Part shown: positions 49,501 to 55,341 of the stretch, one piece after another
Numbering within the stretch: the first letter of the stretch is position 1
How the letters are laid out: every line of letters starts with the position of its first letter
Assembly (NCBI RefSeq): GCF_001684335.1
Contig: NZ_LOIC01000061.1
Span: 27,821 to 91,820, forward strand
DNA from: Photorhabdus namnaonensis
GTDB lineage: Bacteria; Pseudomonadota; Gammaproteobacteria; Enterobacterales; Enterobacteriaceae
Direction of reading: 5' to 3'
DNA: 64,000 nt
Made by a program: the position numbers and the translations under genes
The notes under the pieces: generated by a model
Database searches by the model: none
Seen by the model: the letters and a program-made list of their open reading frames with translations, nothing else
Told to the model about the DNA's origin: nothing

Positions 49501-50227
49501 TGCGCTACCTTGGCCGTCTATCAATGAGGAACAGGTATCGACCATTGAAGCGCTGGCCGCCAGAATGATCACCTTTATGAAAGCAGTGCGACCAGAAGGC
49601 CCGTATCGGATATACGGCTACTCTTCCGGCGGCATACTGGCTTATGCCATTGCTCAACAACTTTTGCATGCCGGAGAGACAGTTAATTTCTTGGGGCTAA
49701 TTGATACGCCTGCTCCTCACTGTTTCAAGACACGAGTCGATCAACCTAAACTTCAATTCCTTGCTGAATTGGCAAGGCAGTCAGTGGATGAGTATCCTCA
49801 AGAGATTGAAGCGTTGCATCAGAAAATGGATGAACTGACTTTAGTGCAATTTATTGCGGCCGCGCAGGAGCTGGAATTATACCCATCAAATCTGCGCCCT
49901 GACTTAATTGCCAAACGTTGGGTACAGATGGGAAATTATGTCCAAATGGTCAAGGATTATCAGCCGAAAGCTCTGGCGATAACGCTACATCAATTCTATG
50001 CAATGGAATCTTATCCGCAGATCCCATTTGTCACCGATGTTGCGCTACAGTCTGTAACGATGGAGCCATCGTTAGGTTGGGAACAGATAGTTCCTGACTC
50101 TTCGTTACAGTTAACCTCGGTTCCGGGGGATCATTTTAGTCTGATGGAAGATAGTGAAAATAAAACTGTTTTGGCTAAGACCTTAAGTATGGCGTTGGCC
50201 ATGAATTGTGAAGCGGAGGCGCTGTAA
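34574..50227 (+). CDS. gxpS: Five-module NRPS, GameXPeptide synthetase (GxpS)
   Basis: 5217 aa. Domain order is A1-T1-C/E2-A2-T2-C3-A3-T3-C/E4-A4-T4-C/E5-A5-T5-TE, with a C-to-A linker at the N-terminus and no starter C domain. Carrier serines: 599, 1685, 2737, 3819, 4890. Dual condensation/epimerisation motifs HHLIGDH: 818, 2956, 4038. C3 is an ordinary LCL domain, HHIISDAWS at 1874. TE serine 5017 in GYSSGG, with His in PGDHFSL. Codes read by eye: A1 DAFWIGATFK (near Val), A3 DAWCIAAVCK (near Phe), and A2, A4, A5 all DAWCIGAVCK (Leu by elimination). C/E placement makes residues 1, 3 and 4 D. The product is then cyclo(D-Val-L-Leu-D-Phe-D-Leu-L-Leu), which is GameXPeptide A. The start is ATG 34574 with GAGG upstream. 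Odd features: a triple RGLKT insertion in A2 and a short insertion in A4. Confidence 0.93.
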   Translation: MKDSMAKKEIIFDAGLEQVPSEKVGDDLSVQKLNLLSEAERTLLLKTWNATEIVYPGQLGIHQLFERQVEKTPTATALIARDKALSYAELNIRANRLTHQLIKQGVGPNDHVAILLERSIELVVAQLAILKAGAVYVPIDPGAPNERKNWLINDCLAKLLLTSAEVDIPADLDVPLIHLSDETDVSKEVGFNPDLLCASTAPAYIMYTSGSTGTPKGVIVPHRAVVRLVINNSYVEIEPNDRVAFAANPAFDASTFEVWAPLLNGGALVVIDHTTLLTPQEFVQALDRYRINILWLSVGLFNRLAAELSPVSPQLKSLIVGGDILDPHVIAQVLRNNPPQQLLNAYGPTEGTTFTTTYRIEALATGTTNIPIGRPIANTRVYLLDAQGQPVPLGRVGEIYVGGDGVACGYLNRLELTAERFLVDPFSDVPDARMYRTGDLARYLPDGNLEFLGRNDQQVKIRGFRIEPGEIEACLVEYSTVREAVVLALGEGQNKQLVAYVLAESDNELPTHLREHLTERLPDYMVPVAFVRLDEFPLTPNGKLDRRALPTPGEDAFARQVYSAPQGEREIALATIWRELLGIEQISRYDSFFALGGHSLLGIRMIEQLRHLGLTLAARDLFQSPILAELAQTLGQHQIMAVRPNVITPATTALTPAMLPLIDLTQPDIDHIVEQVPGGVVNIQDIYALSPLQDGILFHHLLAKEGDPYLLAYPMIFADRGLLDRYLFAVQQVVDRHDILRTAFIWQGLSIPAQVVWRQAPLLVTELKLNPTDGPVSDQLAQRFDPRQHRFDLNQAPLLRFVIAQETDGRWYVLQLQHHLIGDHTTLEVMNREVRACLDGQGDNLPAPVPFRNLVAQARQGVDQTEHHRFFTDMLAEVDEPTLPFGLTEVHRDGSQVTQAHRMLSPTLNDRLRAQARRLGVSLATLCHLAWAQVLSRTSGQEKVVFGTVLFGRMAAGEGADSGMGLFINTLPLRLDIDDTPLQDSVRVAHTRLAGLLDYEHASLALAQRCSGVQGGTPLFSALLNYRHNEQPMIPHETMPGIEFLGEQERTNYPFVLSVEDGGATLGLTAQVVQPFDSERVCGYMQQALESLVDALELAPETPGRMLNVLPASERTLLLETWNATETPYPEQLCIHQLIEQQVEKTPEATALVSENQTLSYEQLNAGANRLAHQLLALGIVPDQPVAICMASSPMRVIAVLAVLKAGGAYVPLDPAYPGERLSHILNDVAPARGLKTRGLKTRGLKTIVLVDSTGRAALGEQALAGLTVLDPNILPDQPDSNPQVLSLTSRHLAYVIYTSGSTGMPKGVMIEHRGLVNLIRDKISRFDIRPASRMLQFASFGFDAGVWEIMMALGSGASLIIPDETVRQDPRRLWHYLEEQSVTHACLTPALLREGGDLPTITIKPTLILGGEAPGPVLLRALSHQATLFNAYGPTEITVCAASWRCPSHYTDLLVPIGRPTANTRIYLLDNYGQPVPLGAVGELYIGGDGVARGYLNRPDLTDERFLADPFSDAADARMYRSGDLARYLPDGNLLFVGRNDQQIKIRGFRIEPGEIEARLAEHPMVREARVVALGDGQDKRLVAYIVAEADSGLAASLHTHLSAILPDYMVPTAFVRLAAFPLTPNGKLDHRALPAPGEDALARQIYVAPQGEMEIAVAAIWRELLGVGQIGRHDNFFALGGHSLLAVRMVNRIAAFGADLPLASLFMFPSLSAFTEKICAQRHAGNDKLPEIRPISRDSVLPLSFGQQRLWFLAQFEGVSDTYHVPTALRLRGRLNLCAWQQALNRLFARHEALRSVFITVDGQPQVELLPAEFGLPVKKYDLRKASNVNEQFKRLCAQEAKTPFNLARGTLIRCALIQLADEEHIFLLTQHHIISDAWSLKILESELVALYAACLNQQPDPLPLLTIQYPDYAAWQRQVFSGEGVKAQSDYWRRTLADAPVLLELPIDRPRPFQQSFTGGRVAVRIDAPLVQALKHLGQQHGATLFMTLLTAWAALLSRLSGQDDVVIGIPSANRNLREIEPLLGFFVNTLALRIDLSDMPDVATLLRRVRQTTLGAQEHQDLPFEQVVEIVQPPRRPEHTPLFQVMFAWQENETEEWQLSELAVTPFELEYDIAKFDLQLELTEKAGEIVGELNYSSALFDHETIERQVGYLQAILRAMVNQPQQPVMAIDILSSAERELLLENLNATEEPYPTQVCVHQLFEQQAEKTPDAIAVIYENQTLSYAELNVRANRLAHQLIALGVTPDQRVAICVTRSLARIIGLLAVLKAGGAYVPLDPAYPGERLSYMLTDATPVILIADNAGRAALSEDVLATLTALDPNTLPEQPDNNPQISGLTPQHLAYVIYTSGSTGRPKGVMIEHRSVVNLTLTQITQFDFCAASRMLQFASFGFDASVWEIMMALSCGAMLVIPTETVRQDPQRLWHYLEEQAVTHACLTPAMFHDGADLPAIAIKPTLIFAGEAPSPALFQALCRRADVFNAYGPTETTVCATTWDCPPDYTGGLIPIGSPTANKRLYLLDEHRQPVPLGTVGELYIGGVGVARGYLNRPELTAERFLNDPFSNETDARMYRTGDLARYLPDGNLVFVGRNDQQVKIRGFRIEPGEIEAQLIEHPAVSEALVLALGDGQDKRLVAYVAAQVDEELAAKLREHLSDILPDYMVPAAFVRLDAFPLTPNGKLDRRALPAPGEDAFARQVYEAPQGEIEIALAAIWRELLNIEQIGRHDSFFALGGHSLLAVRMIERLRRIGLGLSVQTLFQHPTLSVLAQSLAQHREISVPDNGITADTMVLTPAMLPLIDLTQTEIDRIVEQVPGGIANIQDIYALSPLQDGILFHHLLANEGDPYLLITQQAFADRPLLGRYLAAVQQVVDRHDILRTAFIWEGLSAPAQVVCRQAPLSVTELTLDPADGPISDQLAQRFDPRRHRIDLNQAPLLRFVVAQESDGRWIVLQLLHHLIGDHTTLEVMNSEVQVFLSGRIDDGRMDSLPAPVPFRHLVAQAWQGVSQAEHTRFFTDMLAEVDEPTLPFGLAEAHHDGSQVTESHRMLPAGLNDRLRGQARRLGVSVAALCHLAWAQVLSRTSGQQQVVFGTVLFGRMQAGEGFDSGMGLFINTLPLRLDIDHTPVRDSVRIAHSRLAGLLEHEHASLALAQRCSSVASGTPLFNALLNYRHNTQPVTPNEIMNGVEFLGAQERTNYPFVLSVEDEGSDLGLTAQVVQPFDPEQICGYMQQALESLADALEQTPDMPAQRLEILPATERILLLKTWNATETAYPEQLCIHQLFEQQVEKTPHATALVCEERSLSYAELNADANRLAHQLIALGVTPDQRVAICVASSPARIVGLLAVLKAGGAYVPLDPAYPGERLAHILTDAEPIILLADSVGRSALGEQILARQTLLDPNSLPDQPDSNPQLPTLTARHLAYVIYTSGSTGTPKGVMVEHRGLVNLIWDKIARFDILPASRMLQFASFGFDASVWEIMMTLCSGATLDIPVDTVRQDPNLLWHYLEAHGVTHACLTPALLRDGADLPAITIKPTLILGGEAPSAALLRALGGKATVFNAYGPTEITVCATSWRCLSNYSSYSNCGDELIPIGRPTANTRIYLLDALGQPVPLGGVGELYIGGVGVARGYLNRSALTDERFLADPFSEMADARMYRTGDLARYLPDGNLVFVGRNDQQIKIRGFRIEPGEIETRLTEHSAVREALVLAFGDGQDKRLVAYVAAAEDDGLVNCLREHLSELLPDYMIPAAFVRLEAFPLTPNGKLDRRALPAPGEEAFARQIYAAPQGETETVLADIWRELLGIEQISRYDSFFALGGHSLLAVRMVERLRNLGLTLAVRDLFQSPVLAALAQTLGLNQAESVPANVITPAATVLTPAMLPLIELTQAEIDHIVEQVPGGIANIQDIYALSPLQDGILFHHLLADEGDPYLLAGQMAFADRKLLDRYLAAVQQVINRHDILRTAFIWQGLSVPAQVVCRQVRLSVTELILDPADGPISEQLAQRFNPRQYRLDLGQAPLLRFVVAQESDGRWIVLQLMHHLIGDHTALDVMSHEVQAYLDGQESDLPAPAPFRNLVAQSRLGMSQAEHTRFFTEMLSEVDEPTLPFGLAEVRHDGSQMTESHRMLTPELNDRLRGQARRLNVSLAALCHLAWAQVLSRTSGQKQVVFGTVLFGRMAAGEGAENGMGLFINTLPLRLDMDDTPVRDSVQVAHHRLAGLLEHEYASLALAQRCSGVQGGTPLFSTLLNYRHNASSSTSNEIMSGVEFLGAQERTNYPFTLSVEDFGEALGLTAQIVQPFDAERVCGYMQQALESLVDALEHAPETPVRQLEVLPADERKLLLKIGNGLQTAYFDPLCIHHLFEQQVARNPEATALIYEEQTLSYGALNALANRLAHQLIELGVEPDQRVAICVTRSPARVVALLAVLKAGGAYVPLDPSYPGDRLAYMLTDAAPSVVLADNAGRTALGEQALAALTVLDPTILPDQPDNNPQVPELTSRHLAYVIYTSGSTGTPKGVMVEHGGLVNLIGEKITQFDIRTDSRLLQFASFGFDASVWEIMMALCGGAILDIPVDMVRQDPLRLWRYLEERRVTHACLTPALLRDGADLPAIAIKPTLILGGEAPSVALSQALRGRATLFNAYGPTEITVCATCWRCPPDYTKVLIPIGRPTANSRIYLLDNHGQFVPFGAVGELYIGGVGVARGYLNQPDLTAERFLADPFSDEPDDRMYRTGDLARYLPDGNLVFVGRNDQQIKIRGFRIEPGEIEARLTEYPAVREAIVLALGDGQDKRLVAYVAAPEDNGLAGQLHRHLRALLPDYMVPAAFVRLDAFPLTPNGKLDHRALPTPDQNAFARQIYEAPQGETEIALAAIWRELLGVERIGRHDNFFTLGGHSLLAMRMINLAAERGLICSLNNLFQFPVLEELVAEITSDPLSQWQISAIPVRPDGTEPPLFFVPSGMDDYSYVFGLAQHIQADYPIYALPWPSINEEQVSTIEALAARMITFMKAVRPEGPYRIYGYSSGGILAYAIAQQLLHAGETVNFLGLIDTPAPHCFKTRVDQPKLQFLAELARQSVDEYPQEIEALHQKMDELTLVQFIAAAQELELYPSNLRPDLIAKRWVQMGNYVQMVKDYQPKALAITLHQFYAMESYPQIPFVTDVALQSVTMEPSLGWEQIVPDSSLQLTSVPGDHFSLMEDSENKTVLAKTLSMALAMNCEAEAL
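38270..38314 (+). repeat. Triple 15-bp tandem repeat inside A2 of gxpS
   Basis: Three near-identical units (AGGGGGTTGAAAACA, AGGGGTTTGAAGACA, AGGGGATTGAAAACA) encode RGLKT three times at residues 1233-1247. The same place in the other A domains has none. Confidence 0.9.
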
Positions 50228-51198
50228 TGCCGGTGATATTGTGCGGTGAAAAGTTGTAATTAGTAAATAACTTGTCCGGTTAAAGGTTTTCATAATAGCC
50301 GGACAATCTTACTGAATATAGGCACCGAATGTTAATCATTTCGGTGCCTTATTTTTTTATGAAGACCTACATCTGGCGCTAGCGGAGAAATCCTATTTTT
50401 CAGCATTGCCTACGCTGGTAAACAACGCTTACACCATTAAATATTTCCACCACCCGTACCGCTTGAATGTTGAATATAATGGGAATTATTTGCTGTCATT
50501 TGACTACTTATAATCTTATTAGATTGAAAATAATTCGGCATGCTTCTATCCTTATAAAGTAGAAGATTCTCTGTGAAAGTGTGAGTAATATCAGTTGTTA
50601 TTAATTCATCGTGCTAGACTATTCTGGTCTGCGTGACTGAATTTATTCTCATTCGCATTAACTTAAGTCGATGATCATGCTTTTTTTACTTGTTTCATTA
50701 AATTTTTTACCTGTTGCGCCGTAAGGGTGAAAATTGTCTTGGTTGTTGTTATTAAACTTAACTTATTGAAAATTAAATATAATTTAATATTTTATCATTG
50801 GTTTTACCTATGTAAATAATATAACCTATCTAGCGATTAATATTATTAAAATAAGTTCAATTTTTATGAAAATAAATTCAATTTCGTTTAGATTTCGTTG
50901 ATATATTGTTTATTTAATCCCTTGGTTAAGATGTTTTATATCTGGCGGTGATGAAAAAAAATGCTTTACGATAAAAAATGACTTGATTTTATATAAATCT
51001 ATTTACAAAATCCCCTTACCCAGAAAATGGCCTGCCTGATAAATCCATTTATCTATTGAGGCGGGGGTTGTCGGTTTTCTCTTATTTTCCGCTTGGTTAG
51101 TTCCTGCTTTGAAATATCTGAATCCGGTTTTGTTTCTGAAATGCGTTGTGGCATGAGCATCATGCCGCTCATTCTATTTTATTGTTGAGGAGTCACTT
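50228..51198. other. Intergenic region between gxpS and the T6SS operon
   Basis: 970 bp with no supported gene. It contains the gxpS terminator (50321-50358), then about 800 bp of AT-rich DNA. The T6SS promoter should be in the last few hundred bases; no sigma-54 or sigma-70 site was identified with confidence. Confidence 0.5.
50321..50358 (+). terminator. Rho-independent terminator of gxpS
   Basis: GGCACCGAA / TTCGGTGCC perfect 9-bp stem (50321-50348), loop TGTTAATCAT, followed by TTATTTTTTTAT. Confidence 0.92.
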
Positions 51199-52410
51199 AT
51201 GACACATAGTTTTCAAAACGAGATCCCTAAATCGCGTATTAATATCAAATTGGATTTGCATACCGGAGGTGCGCAGAAAAAAGTTGAGCTGCCGCTGAAA
51301 TTATTAGTCATGGGAGATTACAGCAACGGGCAGGAACATCGTCCTCTAGCGGAAAGAAAAAAGGTGGCTATCAACAAAAATAACTTTGATAGCGTACTGG
51401 CTGAATTTAGCCCTTCGGTTAATTTGACGGTTGAAAATACGCTGGCTGCCGATGGTAGCGAGGAGAATATCGCCCTTACTTTTCAGCAAATAAAAGACTT
51501 CGAGCCTGAACCAATCGCTCGCCAAATCCCGCAACTGCGGGCCCTGCTTTCGATGCGCCATCTATTGCGCGATTTGAGATCTAACCTGCTTGACAACGCC
51601 ACCTTTCGCCGGGAGCTGGAACATATCCTCCAGGATCAAGCGCTAAGCGATGAATTACGGGCTGAACTGGCTGCGATTAAAGATATCGGCAACTACTTTG
51701 ACCGCGCCGAATACATCAAGTGGCAATCATTCCGCGAAAGTGACGACGCTCGCTATATCGGCCTGACTTTCCCCCGGGTGCTAGGGCGTTTGCCCTATGG
51801 CCCGGATACCGTACCGGTGCGGACTTTTAACTATGTTGAAGAGGTCATCGGTCCGGATCACAACAAATATTTATGGACCAACGCCGCCTTTGCTTTTGCC
51901 GCAAACATGGTTAAAAGCTTTGTCAGTAATGGCTGGTGCGTCCAGATCCGCGGTCCGAAAGCGGGGGGCGCGGTGACTGATTTGCCGATCCATCTTTACG
52001 ATCTGGGAACCGGTAATCAGGTCAAAATTCCATCGGAAGTGATGATTCCAGAAACCCGCGAGTTTGAATTCGCGAATCTGGGTTTTATTCCGCTCTCGTA
52101 CTACAAAAACCGGGATTACGCTTGCTTCTTTTCCGCCAACTCGGCGCAAAAACCGGAGTTGTATGACACCGATGAAGCGACGGCTAACAGCCGTATCAAT
52201 GCGCGTCTGCCCTATATCTTCCTGCTGTCACGCATTTCCCATTATTTGAAACTGATTCAGCGAGAAAACATCGGCACCACCAAAGATCGACGTTTGCTTG
52301 AAATTGAACTGAACAACTGGATCAACAGCTTGGTGACTGAGATGACCGATCCTTCCGATGAGTGCCCGGGGTACTGGGCGATATTCAGCTTGAACTGTTT
52401 GCGGTATTGA
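51199..52410 (+). pseudogene. tssB-tssC: TssB-TssC in-frame fusion, T6SS sheath proteins
   Basis: 403 aa. Residues 1 to about 160 are nearly complete TssB: SRINIKLDLHTGGAQKKVEL, NKNNFDSVLAEFSPSVNL, RQIPQLRALLSMRHLLRDL, DNATFRRELEHIL. At about 160 (nt 51676-51690) the frame passes straight into TssC (YIKWQSFRESDDARYIGLT, LPYIFLLSRISHYLKLIQRE, LEIELNNWINSLV). Roughly the first 210 residues of TssC are missing. TssC also lacks its last 60 or so residues; after MTDPSDE the frame runs out of phase into the tssK tail (stop 52408). Both proteins normally form the contractile sheath as a heterodimer. A standard sheath cannot be made from this, though the open frame itself is intact. Confidence 0.85.
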
Positions 52411-52418
52411 GAACATGA
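52365..52418 (+). pseudogene. tssK: tssK remnant, last codons
   Basis: In the +2 frame relative to the fused gene the DNA reads PGVLGDIQLELFAVLRT and a stop at 52416-52418. This looks like the end of TssK (DIQLELFAV-type C-terminus), and its TGA overlaps the tssL ATG as ATGA, as in intact tssK-tssL pairs. The rest of tssK, about 430 codons, is gone. Confidence 0.6.
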
Positions 52419-53089
52419 ATAAATCACATTTATTAATTAAAAAATCGCCACCGGATATCGATGCTCTGTTACAGAACAGCTACTTGTTGGTGGCAGAACT
52501 CTGTCAGGGCGCACGGGTGGAACAAGCGGATGTGGTGTGGCAGCACTGCACCAGCGAGATAGAACAGACACGGCAAGCGTTGCGTGACGCTGATGTCAGT
52601 GAATCCGCGATTAATCATATCAGCTACGCCCATTGCGCCCTGCTGGATGAAACCGTGCTGGAACGGGTGCCGGAACAGGGACATGCCGCCTGGCGGGCGA
52701 CATCATTGCAGGAGCATTTCTTTAATACCGCCGAGGCCGGCGACCAGTTGTATGAACGGATGCGTACTGTACTGCATGAACCGGCCCCTGATCGGACAGT
52801 ATTGACCTGTTTTCACCGCGTATTGCTGTTGGGATTTCAGGGAAAGTGTCAGGAGGATGCCTCACTGATACGTGAACAACTGGTGGACCGCTTACGTCAA
52901 CAAGTCCTCCCTTTCGGCACGGCTCAACAATCACCGGCGTTAACCGATGTGTCATCGCCTCGTCGCTGTCCGAGTTCCATAGTCGGCCAACTGGCCGCGA
53001 CGGTCTCCGTGATGGTCATCGTGTTACTCGGTGTCCAGTGGGGATTAGGTCACTATCTGGCAACACTATTTCCGGGGTTGGCGAGATGA
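52415..53089 (+). CDS. tssL: T6SS membrane protein TssL (DotU/IcmH family)
   Basis: 224 aa, full length for the short TssL form. The cytoplasmic DotU domain has LLQNSYLLVAELCQG, INHISYAHCALLDETVLERV and LLLGFQGKCQED. One C-terminal membrane span (about residues 188-215) anchors it in the inner membrane. TssL, TssM and TssJ normally form the membrane complex. It overlaps the tssK remnant (ATGA) and the next gene (ATGA). It looks intact although its partners are damaged. Confidence 0.9.
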   Translation: MNKSHLLIKKSPPDIDALLQNSYLLVAELCQGARVEQADVVWQHCTSEIEQTRQALRDADVSESAINHISYAHCALLDETVLERVPEQGHAAWRATSLQEHFFNTAEAGDQLYERMRTVLHEPAPDRTVLTCFHRVLLLGFQGKCQEDASLIREQLVDRLRQQVLPFGTAQQSPALTDVSSPRRCPSSIVGQLAATVSVMVIVLLGVQWGLGHYLATLFPGLAR

Positions 53090-54156
53090 GTGTCATATTG
53101 CGGCGGGTGTTATGGGGATGGGGAGCCGGGCTGGCGTCGCTGCTCTGTCTGGTCTGGTTGCCTTTATCACCTGAGGGCCGGTGGGTGGGGGCAGTCATCA
53201 TCCTGCTCTGCACGCTGGCGGGACTGTTTTATAGCGGGCGTTCCCGACAGCGGGAGCGCCTTAACAGCCTGTCAGCAATGCTGCCGCCTGAAAATGATCG
53301 CCTCCCGATCGTGTTGGTATATAGCGATATTCAGGACAGCCTGTTTGGTGATGAATTGTTGCGTCAGACGCCACAAGGCTACTGGTTGTGCTTACCGTCG
53401 GGGACTTCTCTGTCTGATGGAGTAGCGAGCTTGCTGGCTGCCCGGCCCTCTTGGGGCAGCCAGTTAAGTGTGATGGCGGTAATAAACCCGCAGCAATACC
53501 GTGACGCCGCCGTGTTGGCGGGTTGGGTGCGAGAACTACGCTGGCAGCTATCTCAAGTGCGTCGACAACGTGCTATTCCGTTGCCTTTACTGTTAGCGGG
53601 CTACCTGGCCGGACCATCCCGACAACCTGATGATTCACCGTGGTTTGAGTGGCAATCAGGATGGACCACCGTAACGGCCTGGCGCGAAGGCGCCTCTTTT
53701 CAACCACTCGCGGATTGGTTGGAACAGGGCACGCTAGCGCAACAGATGGCACGTTTTCCACGTGGGGTTGAGTTGACTGGCTGGGCTGATTGGATGAAGG
53801 CGCATGTACTGCCCGTCTGCCTGACTCCGAAAGAGGGCTTATCACCTTGTCCGCCGCTGGCGATGGTCTTGAAGTTTGTACCGGCGTTACCGCATTGGTT
53901 AACCGGCCATGTCTGGCAACAGTGGTTACAAACCAAAACAGCGCTGAACCGGGCGGGCGATCCGGTAGTCACATCGGGCGCCGATGATGATGCCGCGACA
54001 TTGCCATTCCCGGATAGCGTATTGCGCCTGTTGCCTACGGCTACGGCACAATGGCTGATGGGTTATTACAATCAGTGCCGTCCTCACCGCTTTAATAATG
54101 GCGCTACCCCGGTAGAGAAAGAGGAATTCTGGAAAAAGGCTAATAATGTGTCCTAA
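53086..54156 (+). pseudogene. tssL-linked T6SS membrane protein, C-terminus replaced by IS3 transposase tail
   Basis: 356 aa from ATG 53086, overlapping the tssL stop. Two membrane spans near the N-terminus (about 7-50), then a soluble region (LPIVLVYSDIQDSLFGDELL, GYWLCLPSG). This resembles the N-terminal part of the OmpA-family proteins that follow tssL in enterobacterial T6SS operons; that match is by recollection. From about residue 325 (nt 54058) the frame changes to GYYNQCRPHRFNNGATPVEK, the end of an IS3-family transposase. The expected peptidoglycan-binding OmpA domain is lost. Confidence 0.7.
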
Positions 54157-54171
54157 ATTAGTGGACCACAA
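54058..54171 (+). mobile_element. IS3-family insertion sequence remnant, right end
   Basis: About 33 codons of transposase C-terminus (YYNQCRPHRFNNG... ending NNVS, stop 54154-54156) followed by GTGTCCTAAATTAGTGGACC, which has the form of an IS3-group terminal inverted repeat. The left end and most of the transposase are absent, so the insertion was followed by deletion. Confidence 0.65.
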
Positions 54172-54219
54172 CATGATGCTATTCCGGATAAAGCTCCATG
54201 TCCGGTACGTCCAGTCACC

Positions 54220-55341
54220 TTGCGCTGGTTAATATTTTTGATCGTTTGCCTGGTGACAGGCGCAATCACGACATTATGGTTTTGGCAAGATACACGTTCA
54301 GGCAGTGTGTTCTGGTACTGCTTTTTCGTTTTCCCGTTTTCATTCTGGTTGCTTTGTTTTGGCATACGACGACTCGGCTATAAATGTCAACAAGTGTGGG
54401 CCGATGGTTGGGACAGGGAATGTCAGGCCATTCGTGAGCAGGAAATTCGTAGAGGACAGCGCGGTGCCCGATTGATTTTTACTCACGCGTCTGCTCCTGC
54501 GGGCAACGATGCCACGAAACTTCCGGGTACGTTGCAAGAGAAAAAGGCGTTGATGTCACCGGTAACATCAAAAGATCAAGACTCGGTGATCCAATATGCC
54601 CAGCTTTCTGACGAATTATTTGCTGCCAAACGTTTCATGACGGCGCGAGAGCTGCTTTTAGCCGATGTGCTCCCGTTCTTAGAAGCGCTGCCTTCCCGCT
54701 GGCGCCGCTACTGTTCTATCCAGCTCAATGTGAGTGAATCCGATGTCATGATGCCGGAGATATTTCTCCCAAATACATTGACTTGTCCGGGACAAGGGCT
54801 GGCAGTTTTGGATAACTGGCTAGATATGAAACCAGCTTCACCTTCGGTTTTGATCGTTATCGCCGCAGAAGTACAGGATATCCCTCTAAATATTGCTGGA
54901 GAAGCTGTTGTGGCACTGATTTTTGCTAATCACCCCATCCCGGAGGAAATCTCAACTGAGTTGACGATGATCCACAGGCCACACTGTGAGCCGGTTGTGC
55001 GGACTTCTGTAGCGATAGAACGGGCATTGCTCTGGGCAAAGCAGAGGACAGATAACATAGGTAATAGTTGGTTAACCGGTTGGGGAACATCGACTGACAG
55101 TGTGTGGAGTGCGGCAATAGAACAACAAGGGCTTTTACTTAAGGATGGGGAGACCTGTTGGTTGCTGGAGAAATCCTTTGGCTATACAGGATGCGCGGCG
55201 CCTTGGTTAGCTTTGATTTGTGCCAGTGAGCAAGCCAGACAAGAACAGACCGCACAATTGTATGCGCATAAAACCAGCGCTGATCAACTTTGGGTGGGTG
55301 TCACTACGCCCTTACTTTCAGATAAACAGGATCTTTCATGA
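54220..55341 (+). CDS. T6SS-associated membrane protein, 5' end damaged
   Basis: 373 aa counted from TTG 54220. The same frame is open back to the IS3 scar (DAIPDKAPCPVRPVTLRW), so the original start probably lay where the IS end now is. Two membrane spans (WLIFLIVCLVTGAITTLWFW and about 31-50), then a cytoplasmic part with RLGYKCQQVWADGWDRECQ and EQEIRRGQRGARL. Genes of this type lie just before tssM in Yersinia/Serratia-like T6SS operons; no biochemical role is known. It ends four bases into tssM. Confidence 0.6.
   Translation: MRWLIFLIVCLVTGAITTLWFWQDTRSGSVFWYCFFVFPFSFWLLCFGIRRLGYKCQQVWADGWDRECQAIREQEIRRGQRGARLIFTHASAPAGNDATKLPGTLQEKKALMSPVTSKDQDSVIQYAQLSDELFAAKRFMTARELLLADVLPFLEALPSRWRRYCSIQLNVSESDVMMPEIFLPNTLTCPGQGLAVLDNWLDMKPASPSVLIVIAAEVQDIPLNIAGEAVVALIFANHPIPEEISTELTMIHRPHCEPVVRTSVAIERALLWAKQRTDNIGNSWLTGWGTSTDSVWSAAIEQQGLLLKDGETCWLLEKSFGYTGCAAPWLALICASEQARQEQTAQLYAHKTSADQLWVGVTTPLLSDKQDLS

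Noticed and set aside
34574-50227. Many shorter open frames on both strands inside the NRPS gene
   Set aside because: They overlap the conserved NRPS frame, have no family motifs and recur at equivalent places in each module, as expected from repeated sequence.
34574-50227. Regularly spaced repeats that could suggest a repeat array
   Set aside because: The spacing equals NRPS module length and the repeats encode A, T and C/E core motifs.
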